This document shows, one piece after another, positions 22,346-37,971 of a stretch of 64,000 nt of DNA. Under the pieces are notes generated by a model that ran no database searches, was not told the origin of the DNA, and saw nothing but the letters and a program-made list of their open reading frames with translations. Each line of letters opens with the position of its first letter. Positions within the stretch are counted from its first letter, which is position 1. The position numbers and the translations under genes were made by a program. The DNA lies in the NCBI GenBank assembly GCA_949752735.1, contig OX457036.1, positions 17,834,933 to 17,898,932 of the forward strand, given 5' to 3'. This DNA comes from Lumbricus terrestris (Eukaryota; Annelida; Clitellata; Crassiclitellata; Lumbricidae).

Positions 22346-22964
22346 GAAGGGGCTATTCTCCTTTTCCAAAACACTTGTAGGGTGACGAAGCGTTTTTACT
22401 CTTGCTTCCAGTAATCCAAATATCCACCAGTGTGGAATGGCGAGAGGTTTTTAATATCCGTGATATCCCGTCCTTAGATGGTGACTTATCGTGAGCCTTG
22501 TTCTAAGTCATCTCATTTGAGAGCGGTCGGTGTTTGAGCGCCTGGCAGCAATGAAATGTCTTGGCGGTCTCTTCAGCAGCGTCTGTTGATCAGAGGATGC
22601 CTGTTGAACTTCAGATGCTGGGGCCAATTATGGCCGGACATTCACAACCAACTGAGGCAGGTTGTAGTTCCATTCGTGGCATCACTCGGCAGATTTCTAC
22701 TGCGGCGATTTTCGTGGAGGAGCGATGGCGGACGGGAGTGGAGGAAGGTCGTGGACGGTGTCTTCTGATGACCAAGAGATACGGGTTCCAGTTCGTCGGA
22801 ATCGGTCGTCTGGCGAATCGGGCTCCAGCTCAGTCTGTGGAACCTGGTTTCCGTCGACGTCCTGCTGCCCATGCTCTCCTGGAACTCCCTCGACGGACGA
22901 CGCGGGTCCGGGCGTTGCATCAGCCTGAGGAACAGCCACTTCCGGTCGATCGCCTGCACTGACG
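22346..22964. other. GC-rich, overlapping ORFs, possibly coding on minus strand
   Basis: Long minus-strand frames (22642-23172 and 22697-23095) overlap each other and the ORF at 22965-23363. They may be continuations of that gene after frameshift or splicing. No motif decides which is real. Confidence 0.35.
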
Positions 22965-23363
22965 TCAACATCCGTGCCAACAGGCGAAGCGTTGACAACG
23001 CTGGTGTCGGTGTCTGAGAGATGCCGAAGCTCTGTGCACGCCAGCGAAAGTCTGAGAGAAAAGTGGAGGATCGAGCGAAGCGCCGTCGCAACCACGGGCG
23101 CCTTCGAACCTTTCCCCTTGTCCAGTGGTCGGTCGGGTGGAAAAAGGACCTGCGAAGAACGTTCCTCGACAATCGTCGGAAGGACCCGCCTCGGTCGTCG
23201 ATGAAGGAAGGCGGTCCATCCTCTCCTCCGAGCTCCTGACGACGCGCCCCCCAGCAGAACTGCTGTCCGCCTGCGAGGAAGAAGACGCTTCCTGCGCCGC
23301 TATTGCAGCCGCCGCATTGCGCGCCCTAAGCGACTCTCGAATTTTAAGTAAGTTGCGCCACAT
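22965..23363 (-). CDS. Uncharacterised Ser/Ala/Arg-rich protein, paralogue of 2004-2861
   Basis: A 132-aa ATG ORF beginning MWRNLLKIRESLRAR, then Ala/Ser-rich (AAIAAQEASSSSQADSSS). The start aligns with MLRRVLRGLG of 2004-2861 (M-x-R-x-x-L), and the DNA just upstream (GTACTTTT then a few bases, then ATG) is alike, as is the more distant upstream block. Downstream similarity fades, and competing minus-strand frames overlap from 23172 down to 22642, so the reading frame may have shifted or the coding region may be spliced. Family and function are not recognised. It could be a degraded paralogue. Confidence 0.35.
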   Translation of the reverse strand: MWRNLLKIRESLRARNAAAAIAAQEASSSSQADSSSAGGRVVRSSEERMDRLPSSTTEAGPSDDCRGTFFAGPFSTRPTTGQGERFEGARGCDGASLDPPLFSQTFAGVHRASASLRHRHQRCQRFACWHGC

Positions 23364-23735
23364 TATTCAAAAAAGTACGGTAATAATCCGAGGATGAAAC
23401 GGTCTGTACGAAGATAAAATACGAGGAGAATTAATGAAGAAATAACGAAATAACGAGGAACTGGAAAAACTGGAAAAAACCAAGAACAATAACTAACTAG
23501 AAGAAGAAGGAGAAAAAATTGAAGAAACTGTCCGCCGCAAATCTACACTCACTCCAAGCTCACACTACTCAAGAAGAAGACGCCCAATCTACTCAACCAA
23601 AAACTCTCAAAGGACCGATATATCGAAAAACTGTCACCATGGCGACGTCACATAATCAGCAAAAGACTACAAAAGCTTTTTAACGTTGCTAATAATCTTT
23701 TAGAACGTTAATTAATTGGTGAAGAAATCACTTTT
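23364..23735 (-). promoter_or_regulatory. Upstream block shared with 2862-3330
   Basis: The same ordered words as before 2004-2861: AAAGTAC, AATAATCC, GAAACTGTCC, CCATGGCGACGT, TTGCTAATAATCTTTTAGAA and TTAATTGG. The spacing from the ATG is nearly the same. Confidence 0.5.
23633..23646. promoter_or_regulatory. X-box-like motif
   Basis: GTCACCATGGCGAC, followed by GTCACATAA. It is equivalent in position to GCTACCATGGCAAC at 3153-3166. Confidence 0.35.
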
Positions 23736-23744
23736 ATTATTCAA

Positions 23745-23895
23745 TACATTTTTTATCTATAGTTCCATAAAATATATCTAAATAATAATGATGATGATGA
23801 TTTGATCACGATGATGATGATGAAGATGACGACGACGACGACGACGACGACGATGATGACGACGGCGATGATGATGATGATGATGATGATTTGGA
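23745..23895 (-). repeat. LINE scrap plus (GAT)n
   Basis: The reverse complement of 23748-23790 (ATATATTTTATGGAACTATAG) matches the start of the LINE remnant at 27437 (CTATATTTTATGGGACTATAG). Both abut a CAT/GAT trinucleotide run. Confidence 0.6.
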
Positions 23896-24121
23896 GTGAT
23901 AATAATTGGCTACGTTGCAAAGAACTATACAAAACACTGTCAGCAAGTCTGGTGGTTATAGGCGCATACCTATCGCTCAATGGCATTGAATCTAAATTCC
24001 AGATTCCAGCTGATTTTGTCTCCTTTCTTTGATCTTCAGGATCTTCTGTCTAAAATGCATTTCGCAAAGAATAAAATAACATTAATAATACAACAGAATA
24101 TCGTATGTATTTATGTATCTA

Positions 24122-24470
24122 TGCATACATACATACATACATACATACATACATACATACATACATACATACATACATACATACATACATACATACATAC
24201 ATACATACATACATACATACATACATACATACATACATACATACATACATACATACATACATACATACATACATACATACATACATACATACATACATAC
24301 ATACATACATACATACATACATACATACATACATACATACATACATACATACATACATACATACATACATTATACATACATACATACATACATACATACA
24401 TACATACATACATACATACATACATACATACATACGTACATACATACATACATACATACATACATACATA
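24122..24470. repeat. (ATAC)n microsatellite, about 350 bp
   Basis: A nearly perfect CATA tetranucleotide array. Ile-His-Thr-Tyr and Met-Tyr-Val-Cys ORFs here are artefacts. Confidence 0.98.
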
Positions 24471-24732
24471 CCACCAGAACCGCCCCCCTATCCACCAGCA
24501 CCTACCCGCCAATGCGTGGCTGGGAGGGAAGTTGGGCTGGGCGGGTTGAGCCAGAATTTGACCGGTGAACCAGAATTGAGGCAGCGCCGATTAGGCCCTA
24601 CAGCGTTTGCACCTTTTCATCTCAAACCTCATAATTATGGCCACCAGGGCCATCAAGCCCTTCCTACCCCGCCCAACCACCCCGCACAGGTTGGGTTGGA
24701 CTGGGTGGGTGAAGAACCATAATTTTCCGAGA

Positions 24733-25898
24733 CTATGTCGAGCGGGACTGGGGGATGGGCGCGGTTGGGTGAGGTGGGGCGGGGAAGCGGGTCAAACTTA
24801 AATTTCCTGGGCAAATTCGGGTACCCCAGAGGAGTGGGACTGGTTCACTGGGCGGGGTGAGGGTAGGGGAAACCGACAGTTTTCGAGCAACGGTGGGTAC
24901 CGCAGCTATATAGTTGTGGAGTTCGGCGCTCCTCGTCGCTTGCGCTTCTGGTCTGGCACTACCGGGAGGGAGCCCCCTTGCCCCCGGATCTAGTATTTCC
25001 CGGTCCCCCGACCTTCCGCTCAAGGACAGGAACCCTGGGCCCAAGTTGAACTCCGGTGTAGTCTTCGGGGAGGCCAACGGGCGTGCTACTTCCGGTTGTT
25101 TGAGTACCCCCCTGGGTCTTACGATACGGGCCCCGCCTTCTTCCATCTCCCTACTCCCTTCCCTATCTAGGGTGGAGTAACCGGCCTGGGAGGGGAACCC
25201 CAGTCTATCCAGATGAAAATAGTCGGGCCTAGGTTTTCCCATCAACCTAGCACTCCGCCTATTGTCTGGCATAGGACCTGCGCTGGCTCCCTCTTCTTCA
25301 TCTTGACGAGATAGGCCTAAGTGTGGCGCGGAAGGGCATTGCCCTACAATGGTATTTGATTCACCACCTGGATCCGTCTGCTCACCTTGGTCTTGCCGGC
25401 TTTCTCTCACTTCCTCTACCGCCCATCGCATCTCAGCCCGACGGTCGTCTAGTTCGGCGCTCAACCTCGCCCACCTGTCCCGAACATCGTCTTGCTCGGC
25501 GAAGACGACTTCCATCTCATTGGAGATATCCATTATCCTTCCTTCTATCTGTCTTTGTCGTCCGTCTAACTGTCTCAGACCATCATCGATCTGTCTCACA
25601 CTATCATCGATCTGTCTCACACTACCATCGATCTGTCTTACACTGCCATCGATCTGTCTCACACTACCATCGATCTGTCTTTGTCGTTCATCGATCTGTC
25701 TTACACTCCCCCCAATTGTCTCACTTTAGCATCCATGCCTTTCATTCTACTGTCCACACTCGACAGGGTTTGGCTGATGTTTGACAGCATCGCCATCAAT
25801 CCTGCGTCCGTCCCAGTCGGTCGTTGTCCTCCTTCCTCCCTCCTTTCCATGTCTATCTCGGTCTCGTCTCCGTCGTCAGTCACAGAAACTTTAGACAT
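24733..25898 (-). pseudogene. Retrotransposon gag-like region, frameshifted
   Basis: An upstream minus-strand ORF (25701-25898) starts MSKVSVTDDGDETEIDMERR and ends shortly before a second frame (25662-24733, 309 aa) that continues with heptads of the type IDGSVRQ, then a charged region and a long Pro/Gly/Arg-rich tail. A short acidic start followed by a coiled coil and a basic low-complexity tail fits LTR-retrotransposon Gag N-termini. No zinc knuckle, protease or pol follows, because the (ATAC)n array and GC-rich repeats lie downstream. It could instead be a host low-complexity protein. The heptads come from a 21-bp tandem repeat at about 25575-25715. Confidence 0.35.
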
Positions 25899-25932
25899 GA
25901 CACTTTCAAATAGCGAATGCTATATTCTTTAA

Positions 25933-26775
25933 TACGAAATACAATGAAAAGTCACAAGACAAAATAGCGCAATATAATACTTAACGGCTAAAAATACATT
26001 CACTCCACATCCGTTCGTCTCTATAACTAAAGGCAACAGCTGATAAAGGTAATTTCTGGCATGGGATTTTCCCCTGCTAATCAAACATTCAAGGCTGTAG
26101 GTCTAGTTCATAACATACCCGCTGAGCTCGTAGTTTACTGTCTTCCACGATCTCGACGTTAATGTCCTCTTTCTCCGATTGAATCACTGAATAATCCTGC
26201 GTCCTTTTCCTTGCTTCCTGCGGCAACGTAATTTAGATCCTTGTCGTCGTCAACGTAATCGCAGCTTCGTCCTTTCGTTTCCTCTCTTCGTCGTCGTTAC
26301 TCAACCGCTTCGTTCGGCTGAATCTCTCTTCGGTCCACTTCACTTCGATAATCGCACTGATCCTTTTAACGTCGTTCTGATATCGGCATCCAAGAAGACG
26401 GGCTTCGTTTCGCATACTTTTCGACGAACAATCCAACCACAATCGAACAATTGAGAGCGCACCCTTCCACGAACAATCCAACGTCAACAGAGCGAGTCAC
26501 AGCGAGCGAGCGAGCCCTGATTGCTTGCGCTCGTTCCTTTTAAACACTTTCCATGCTGAGCTAAGCAGAAATTCAGCATTTGCACGGTCTCTCTTCCTTT
26601 GACTCCTTGCCTCTGTCTGTTGTACGTGCCGCGATCCTGCTCTGTCGGCCACGCCACCACGTCTAGAAATCGCTGATGCAGCGGGTCTTGGTACAACCTC
26701 GTCAGCACGGTCTACTAAATCAGCTGCCTGCCTTACCACATAACCCCACACACATCCATACTCATACACACATAG
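25933..26775. other. Possible LTR/leader of the gag-like remnant; unresolved
   Basis: CGTCGTCGTT- and TTCGTTTCG-rich DNA is similar in style to the LTRs of element 1. ACGAACAATCCAAC occurs twice (about 26422 and 26468). No paired LTR is found in the window. Confidence 0.25.
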
Positions 26776-26882
26776 TTAACGATAATCGCTATTAAAAGGC
26801 GCTATATCAAGTGCATTCTTATAGATTCGCACATAGTTAGCCTACAATATAATTATGTCTTACTGGAGATTCGGTTAGTCTA

Positions 26883-26962
26883 AACTCCGCCCCTGGTTGT
26901 TCTCTGCCAGTGCCAGTCCCAAGTCTGGATAAAGGAGGAGGGCGACACTAATCATCTTTGAT
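26883..26962 (+). repeat. Dispersed repeat, copy 1
   Basis: CTGCCAGTGCCAGTCCCAAG then TCTGGATAAAGGAGGAGGGC matches the reverse complement of 59615-59697. Confidence 0.75.
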
Positions 26963-27053
26963 ATGGCAGGGTCGCTAAACATGTAACAAATCTCGGTTAG
27001 TCTAAAGAACTGGATTAGACCTGCTGTAAAGCCAGTACAGGAATACCCGCATC

Positions 27054-27360
27054 CAAGGCCGTAGCCAGGATTTTATTTCGGGGGGTGTTTTCCAGACTTT
27101 TTCTTTTGGGAGAAATTTGCTGACGACCTTTTTTAGTCATCGCCTACTTTTCTAACCTTTTTTGCTTGTAATACGTTCACGGCGGTGCAAAAAAACACTA
27201 TTTCCACGATTTTCGACTATTTTCTGCTCTAAGTTACCTTACACAATGTAGTTCTTGCATCATCTGCGTCTTCTGCGAGTGAATGCATTATTTCATAGTT
27301 ACATTATTTTATTTCGGGGGGTGTTCAAACACCCAAAACACTCCCCTAGCTACGGCCTTG
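27054..27360. mobile_element. hAT-type MITE, 7-bp flanking repeat
   Basis: A 307-bp element with ends CAAGGCCGTAGCCAGG and, inverted, CAAGGCCGTAGCTAGG. CCGCATC flanks both sides (27047-27053, 27361-27367). The interior contains TGACGACCTTTTTTAGTCATC, the hairpin motif shared with other MITEs here, and two copies of TTTATTTCGGGGGGTGTT. Confidence 0.85.
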
Positions 27361-27363
27361 CCG

Positions 27364-27435
<72 letters not shown>

Positions 27436-27436
27436 T
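27361..27436. repeat. (ATC)n microsatellite
   Basis: A pure CAT repeat directly after the MITE target site. Confidence 0.97.
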
Positions 27437-27650
27437 TAACTATATTTTATGGGACTATAGATTTAAAAAATGTATCCACGGAGAAGTGGAGGGAACGAGG
27501 AGCAGAGGACGACCAAAGAAGAAATGGATAGATAACGTACTGGAGGACATAGAAGACAGAGGAATGGAGTTAAGAAAGGCAATAGAACTCGCAAGAGACC
27601 GGACGAAATGGAGAAGTTTTGTTGGCGCCTCATCTTCGGTAAATACTTGA
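27437..27650 (+). pseudogene. LINE reverse-transcriptase C-terminal fragment
   Basis: A frame open on the plus strand contains HGEVEGTRSRGRPKKKWIDN followed by a helical LRKAIELARDRTKWRSFV stretch, the signature of the extreme C-terminus of many LINE ORF2 proteins. The RT core is absent, so this is a 5'-truncated relic. Confidence 0.75.
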
Positions 27651-28646
27651 CGGAGGAGAAAGAAAGAAAGACAGGAATGCCTTGTATTGCCTATAGATGG
27701 CGCTGCTGCATTTTTTGGATTTTGTATGCGATTACGGCAATAGCTATAAATTATTTGGTGAAGACAGCATCTGACAGACCAAAGAAGTCGATGTCTGGTA
27801 GGCCTACAATAGACCCACACCTGTCAAATTATTCCAATTATTCAAGCGTGCCTGTATGATCGAGAAGTTATAGTATCTGGTATCCTCCGAGAAGGCAATG
27901 ATTTTGTATAACATAAAAACATAAAGGAATACAAAATTAGAAGAGATATGGAAAACAGCTACCAAAAGGCCTATAAGCCTTACTGGAAGATTAGGCTACA
28001 TGAACCTGGCGCTGATTCAATCCCAACTCTGGCAAAAGGAATTTTAAGTAAAAAATTGCATTCGCTGAGAAGCTTATCTATAGACTATAGTCCGTAGGCT
28101 AATTAATTAATTAACTCAGATTCTGCTTTGTGGCGAAAATAAATGCTATAGTCGTTCATGTTAATTCTTAAAACTCTCTGGCTAGCAGGAAACTTTTGCA
28201 TTATAGACTATGTGTTGTATTCAAAAGTTTGTGATTTATTGTCTGAAGCGACATTTAGTTAGGCCTATTCAATATTTCGCGTATACTCTGCCATTTAAAC
28301 GATGACACAGAATAATAATAATAATAATATAATTGATGTAGAATAATTGTATACAGAGTATCTATAATTATTTTCATTCGCCAGTCATCATGTGTCGTTG
28401 CATTATTTTAGTCCTGCGTCTATAATATAACCTGTCCCTTTTATACCCCATGTCATTGAACATGCATGTAATCGCTGCATACACAAAAACTTCTGTGTAT
28501 TTATACGATTGTTTTTGTTAAAGCCTTCATGCAAATGAAAGGCTTGAATGAGGCTTATAAATTATAGGCTGCTCATTAAAACCTTTCCATTTATAATGAC
28601 CGAACGGAAGACTCGTCAATAGAATACATATCCAGCCATTTGGATT

Positions 28647-28647
<1 letters not shown>
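27651..28647. other. No gene recognised
   Basis: AT-rich DNA with a short (AAT)n at 28313-28330. No coding or repeat family is recognised. Confidence 0.5.

Positions 28648-28687
<40 letters not shown>
28648..28687. repeat. (TA)n microsatellite
   Basis: A pure TA run of about 40 bp. Confidence 0.95.
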
Positions 28688-28692
<5 letters not shown>

Positions 28693-28854
28693 AATCACGA
28701 CAGATGATGTTGGATACGATGATGACGAGGATTGGATACCAAAGACTAAAGGAGAAGGCCCAGCGGAGGGAAGAGTGGCGACATTGGACAGCCGAACCTG
28801 CCTAGGGGTAGAGAACCAGAAGAAGAAGAAGAGATATATATATATATACATATA

Positions 28855-29030
28855 CAGGGTGGGCCATGAAAAAGTACCCCTAAGGTTTTTGCCAATATCT
28901 TTTGCCGAGAAGATCATTGCAGGTTTAAATATGAATTGCCTTTAAGCCTGTAAAATTGCATTTAAAAATTCTTACTTCCGGCCAAGATATTGGCAAAAAA
29001 CCTTAGGGGTACCTTTTATTGCCCACCCTG
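28855..29030. mobile_element. Short foldback MITE, TA target
   Basis: A 176-bp element. Ends CAGGGTGGGCCATGAAAAAG and, inverted, CAGGGTGGGCAATAAAAGG, then a shared GTACCCCTAAGGTTTTTGCC. Flanked by TA on both sides (28853-28854, 29031-29032) inside TA-rich DNA, as for Tc1/mariner-type MITEs. Arms of about 60 bp surround a short loop. Confidence 0.88.
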
Positions 29031-29421
29031 TATATGTATATATATATATATATCAAGTCTGACTAGTTGCATATCGATCTAGCGTTGCTATAGGACGACT
29101 CGATGTTGCCAATGCAAAGTAATTCTTAAGAAAATAGATACACAAAGAATGCATAGTCTATGCCCTATATCAGTTATTCCACGACGATGCGTATCCATAC
29201 AACTTGAAGCTTTGCTTTCATGTGAAAATCCGTATAGTCTTGTGCAAATTTGTCTATAGGAAAATACTCTATGCAAACGCATGTCAGGGTTACACTTGAC
29301 CATACTATTTAACCGACGGCTTCCTAACGATAAAATTATTTTTCCTATTGTAACTGGTTGTCAATCTGTCAGAAAAAGGCGAATGCAAATGTAGCACATA
29401 TAATAGACCCCTATATATATA

Positions 29422-29694
29422 CAGGGGCGGATACAGACATTTTTGAAAGGGGCCAAAATTTTTGGCCTTCGGTGTGAAAAATCTTCGTTGATCTTTGGCC
29501 GAAAATCTGATGACCTTTTGCTTTGAAAATAGACCATTTTTCCTGCCCATATTGCTGATGATCTTGTTTTTAGTCGTTTGGTCGAAATGTCTCTTGAAAA
29601 TTGAAAATACCCCTTTTCCCATTCTATCATGTCCTTTTTTGTCGCATGCTGCTCTCTCTCCCCCCCTCTCTCTCTCTCTCTGTCTCTGTCTCTG

Positions 29695-29725
<31 letters not shown>

Positions 29726-29782
29726 GTCTCTCTGTCTCTCTCTCTGTCTCTCTCTCTGTCTTTGTCTGTCTGTCTGTCTGTC

Positions 29783-29815
<33 letters not shown>

Positions 29816-29854
29816 GTCTCTCTCTCTGTCTCTCTCTCTGTCTCTCTCTCTGTC

Positions 29855-29910
<56 letters not shown>

Positions 29911-30165
29911 TGTCTCTCTCTCTCTTTCTGTCTGTCTCTGTCTCTGTCTGTCTGTCTGTCTCTCTCTCTGTCACTGTTACTGTCTCTGTCTCCGTCTCCG
30001 TCTCTGTCTCTCTGTCTGTCTGTCTGTCTGTCTTTCTCTCTCTCTCTCTCACCATTCCCCGCTGCATTCATTGAAAGCGTGTTGAAACCTAATGGGGGGG
30101 ACAACTCCTGTGCACATTTCTGAATGGGGGCCATGGATGGTTGGATTTGCCCCAGTATCCGCCCC

Positions 30166-30167
<2 letters not shown>
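29422..30167. mobile_element. hAT-like MITE enlarged by a (CT)n array
   Basis: Ends CAGGGGCGGATACAG and, inverted, CAGGGGCGGATACTG, in TATATATA / CATATATA flanks (7 of 8 matching). This is the same terminal family as 33472-33906. About 400 bp of the interior (29655-30055) is CT/GTCT microsatellite. RS-like Arg-Glu-Asp ORFs across that part are repeat artefacts. Confidence 0.8.
29655..30055. repeat. (CT)n/(GTCT)n microsatellite
   Basis: CTCTCTCT and TGTCTGTC runs inside the MITE. Confidence 0.97.
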
Positions 30168-30203
<36 letters not shown>

Positions 30204-30479
30204 CATGCATAAGTCTGTACATACACAGTGAACCGAAAAAATCGAACCTTTATACAATAAGTAAGAAATTATCTCCAAACATATAAAAATATTATTCAGA
30301 ATAAAACTATTATTCTCGACTATATATAAACTTAGCTAGTCATTATGATTAGACGCTATTCCAGTTAAAACTTGATGTCATTTAAAATGTTTCAAGGAGT
30401 GTATATAGGGCGACTGAAGTAAGGGAGGTCAACAAGTACGCACGGCTTGAGTTATCAAGGCAGCAAACTTGGTACATTT

Positions 30480-31196
30480 CAAATAATTTTTATAGCCTAG
30501 ACCTTAAGTCCCGTGAACTATAAAAATCAGGTCTGTGATGCAAGAAATAGTTTACAAGGAAAGGTACGCGATGTCCGAAAACTGCGTCAGCGTATAAGAC
30601 AGGAACGGGACGAATTTCATCAAGCCGTAATCGATTCAGCAATTAAGCAGTGACGGGCGAGACCAGGTGTAAAGGTTTCAAATTACCCCCTCCTAAACAT
30701 TACCCCCCCCCCCCCCGGTAACTTGAAACCGGTTTCAGATTACCCCCCGGAAACTAGATTTGCATCAATCATCGTATTTATTGCACTAAACAAATCAGAA
30801 AAATCATCCGGCTTCTTGTTTCGGTCTGATGAATATCATCCGTCATCCCACTTCGTGTTTTGTTATCAATATTTTGATCCGAACAAAATAATAGCCTCGA
30901 AGTCATTTTCTCCATTGTAACTTCAGCGGCAATTAGTATTTTATTTACAGAAGAAAATATTGATAACAAACCACGAAGTGGGATGACGGATGAAAATCTT
31001 CAGACAAAAACAAGAAGCGGGATGATTTTTCCAACTTTTTTGGTGCAATAAATGCGATGATTGATACAATTTACAGTTTGCAGAGGGGTAATGTTTAGGA
31101 GGGGGTAATCTGAAAACTTTACGCCGGCGAGTCTTTGGGCGTAGGCTATGTTGAGGCCGTAGGACGAAATTTCGAGCACACATTAAAACTAACAAT
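30480..31196 (+). pseudogene. Tc1/mariner transposase C-terminal relic
   Basis: A plus-strand reading with VRDVRKLRQRIRQ, then ERDEFHQAVIDSAIKQ, then an in-frame TGA where this family usually has Trp. It resumes after the inserted hairpin with a NFEHTL-like end, as at the C-terminus of many invertebrate mariner/Tc1 transposases. The DDE catalytic part is not present. Confidence 0.7.
30664..31125. mobile_element. Hairpin (foldback) element inside the mariner relic
   Basis: A 462-bp near-palindrome with arms of about 210 bp (for example ATCATCCGTCATCCCACTTC against its inverse at the right) and a loop near 30895-30945. The flanks GGCGAGAC (30656-30663) and GGCGAGTC (31126-31133) are an 8-bp duplication with one mismatch, suggesting hAT-type insertion. 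The ends read GGTAATTTGAAACC-like on both sides, with a run of C at about 30704-30717. Confidence 0.85.
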
Positions 31197-31326
31197 TAAG
31201 TGATAGTTATCTGATTCATGTTCTTTAAACTTAAGTTTTTCCATATTTTATAAATAAAAAAATGTACAAATTATTACATAAATTATTGTATCAACAGGAG
31301 AGGTTTAGTTTTTTCGGTTCACTGTG

Positions 31327-31734
31327 TACAAGAGACCAGACCGAATATATGCTACACAGCTATCATATACAAGGGCACAGCTTCATAGATAGCCTATAGC
31401 CCTACTTGCACAGTTACACTTCATCAATGAGAAGATACATAAGAACACATGTGCTAGCAGAACATTGCATCACTTTCAGTCAGACTTTGACAGAAAGACG
31501 TTGTAGCTCAGTTGGCGAACATTATCGAATTATTCGTATCTTTAGACCTTAATCCCTCCATGCACGTGCTGTGTGCACACTGGGCGATACAGGTCCTCCA
31601 TCGCTCTCTGTCTTGAGCAGCTCCGCAGCCTCCTCCCACCGTCAATTCGTATAGTACATAATTATATTCGATATTTCACTTAGGCCCTTAGCAAAGTCGC
31701 CAAACTAAATTTCTTTGTCATTCGTGTGGCAGGT
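31327..31734. other. Upstream of the lectin gene; no clear element
   Basis: GTTGTAGCTCAGTTGGCG at 31500 looks like the start of a tRNA or SINE A box, but no B box or stem follows. CTCCATCGCTCTCTGTCTTG may be LINE debris. It should contain the lectin promoter, but no TATA box is obvious. Confidence 0.35.
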
Positions 31735-36579
<4,845 letters not shown>

Positions 36580-37037
36580 TTTTCTGAGTGTGTCTCATTC
36601 CATCAGATCCTGAAGCTATTAGACAGGCTTAACCGCGAGGAAATGCGATAACTATACGAATTATATATAATAACTCTCCAAATCTCGACGTTTTCCATAG
36701 GTCTACACATTGCACTTGGTAATTTAGAATTGCTTCCAATTATTTAGAAGTTAGAACCAGCTGGTGATAACAATAATAATGGCAATGATTATGATTAGGG
36801 ATTTAGACCCACAATGATGGCAACAATTCAACGACAGCAAATCAACATCAACTGTCTATTTTAACATCAAAAACATGACGGATGGGTGCCAGCTCATGGC
36901 TGCCGCAACTTTAAATTATTACATTACTATTAGACTACTAAATTTTATTATAACTTCTGTATATTATTTTACATGTCTGACCTGTAACCTGGTGCGTTAT
37001 ATCACCTGGATTTGTCTTATCCTACATGTGCTTTGAA
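36580..37037. other. Lectin 3' UTR and intergenic, no element
   Basis: AT-rich DNA after the lectin stop. No AATAAA is obvious close to the stop; the 3' end is not placed. Confidence 0.5.
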
Positions 37038-37276
37038 CATGGGCGGAGTTTATCAGAGGATAGGGGGTCTAAGCCACCCAACTTCCCCCAAGAGGTCCCA
37101 AAGTCATATTTTTTACCGTGTAAATGGTCTATTTCTTCGGGCTTAGCCCCAAGCACTTCCAACTGATGACTGAAAAAAAGTTCAACTTTTCCGGCCGAAA
37201 CGAAAAAATTTTCGGCGCCGCGACTTCTGGACCAAGTGTTTAGCCCCCCCAACGGAAACACCAAACTCCGCCCATG
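37038..37276. mobile_element. MITE of the 35770 family
   Basis: A 239-bp element with ends CATGGGCGGAGTTT on both sides and a related interior (GATGACTGAAAAAAAGTTCAAC, TTACCGTGTAAATGGT). No clean 8-bp duplication is visible. Confidence 0.8.
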
Positions 37277-37308
37277 ACTCCATAACTTTGAAATTAAACG
37301 AATATACT

Positions 37309-37854
37309 TGTGATCTTCCACAATCACCCACGATTTTCCAGTCTCTTCTTCAGTTCTGCAGCGCAGCCTAGGCCTAACCTATTCACTGAACTGCGGTAGC
37401 TATGGCTAGGTTATAAGTGTCTAAAGTTCTTAAACTTGTTCACTTACAACAAAGATCAGTTTCTTGTATTTTCTTCTTCGATTTCCAACATTCGCAAACA
37501 ACACAACAATGCATCAACGACGACAAACAATTCAATTGCACTACAGAAACGCCATCTTATTATATTATTACTCTAACGTCTTCTACACACGACTAGCACT
37601 CCTTCTACAACTTCCCTCACTCTCAGCGCACACTCACTCTTCGGTCGCACTGTCCTTCTCTCTGTCTCTCTCTGTCCTTCTCTCTGTCTGTCTCTCTCTC
37701 TCTCTCTCCGGCGACGACGCGCCGCGGCACTTTCCCGCCACTCAGTCAGCTGGCCTGTCTGTCTGTACACTCAACAATTAGCTGACCTTGAGCTGGCCTA
37801 TCCGTACGCTCAACAATTAGCTGATCACTATACGTTATACAAAATTAGCTCACA
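37309..37854 (-). repeat. 3' LTR of element 2
   Basis: A direct repeat of 42503-43052; plus-strand ends TGTGATCTTCC and AATTAGCTCACA. It contains a TCTCTGTC run and a GGCGACGACGCGCC block. Confidence 0.95.
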
Positions 37855-37874
37855 TTACCTCTTTCCTTTCTTTT
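37855..37874 (-). other. Polypurine tract of element 2
   Basis: The minus strand AAAAGAAAGGAAAGAGGTAA directly abuts the 3' LTR. Confidence 0.7.
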
Positions 37875-37971
37875 AAAGAGAGCTAATTATCTATAAAAAT
37901 TAGCGAACGTACCTTAACTAAACAATGCAAACAGTCCAATATATATATATAACATCATAAAATATCTTACG

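Larger units (their letters stand above)
30224..31326 (+). mobile_element. Tc1/mariner-like element, internally deleted
   Basis: Inverted ends CACAGTGAACCGAAAAAA on both sides, flanked by TA (30222-30223, 31327-31328). Without the nested hairpin insertion the element is only about 640 bp and keeps just the transposase C-terminal region, so it cannot mobilise itself. Confidence 0.8.

Noticed and set aside
21446..22380. CRISPR-like regular repeats and plus-strand repeat ORFs
   Set aside because: The 36-bp units are head to tail without unique spacers, so this is a minisatellite. Plus-strand frames are no better than the minus ones.
24082..24568. Met-Tyr-Val-Cys / Ile-His-Thr-Tyr ORFs (also 32629-33239)
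   Set aside because: Translations of ATAC and GTAT tetranucleotide arrays.
29361..30278. SR-protein-like Arg-Glu-Asp ORF of 305 aa
   Set aside because: The RS-like stretch comes from the CT/GTCT microsatellite inside a MITE. The rest of the frame is MITE sequence.
31495..31570. tRNA gene starting GTTGTAGCTCAGTTGGCG
   Set aside because: Only the D-arm-like start fits. No anticodon stem, T arm or acceptor pairing follows.
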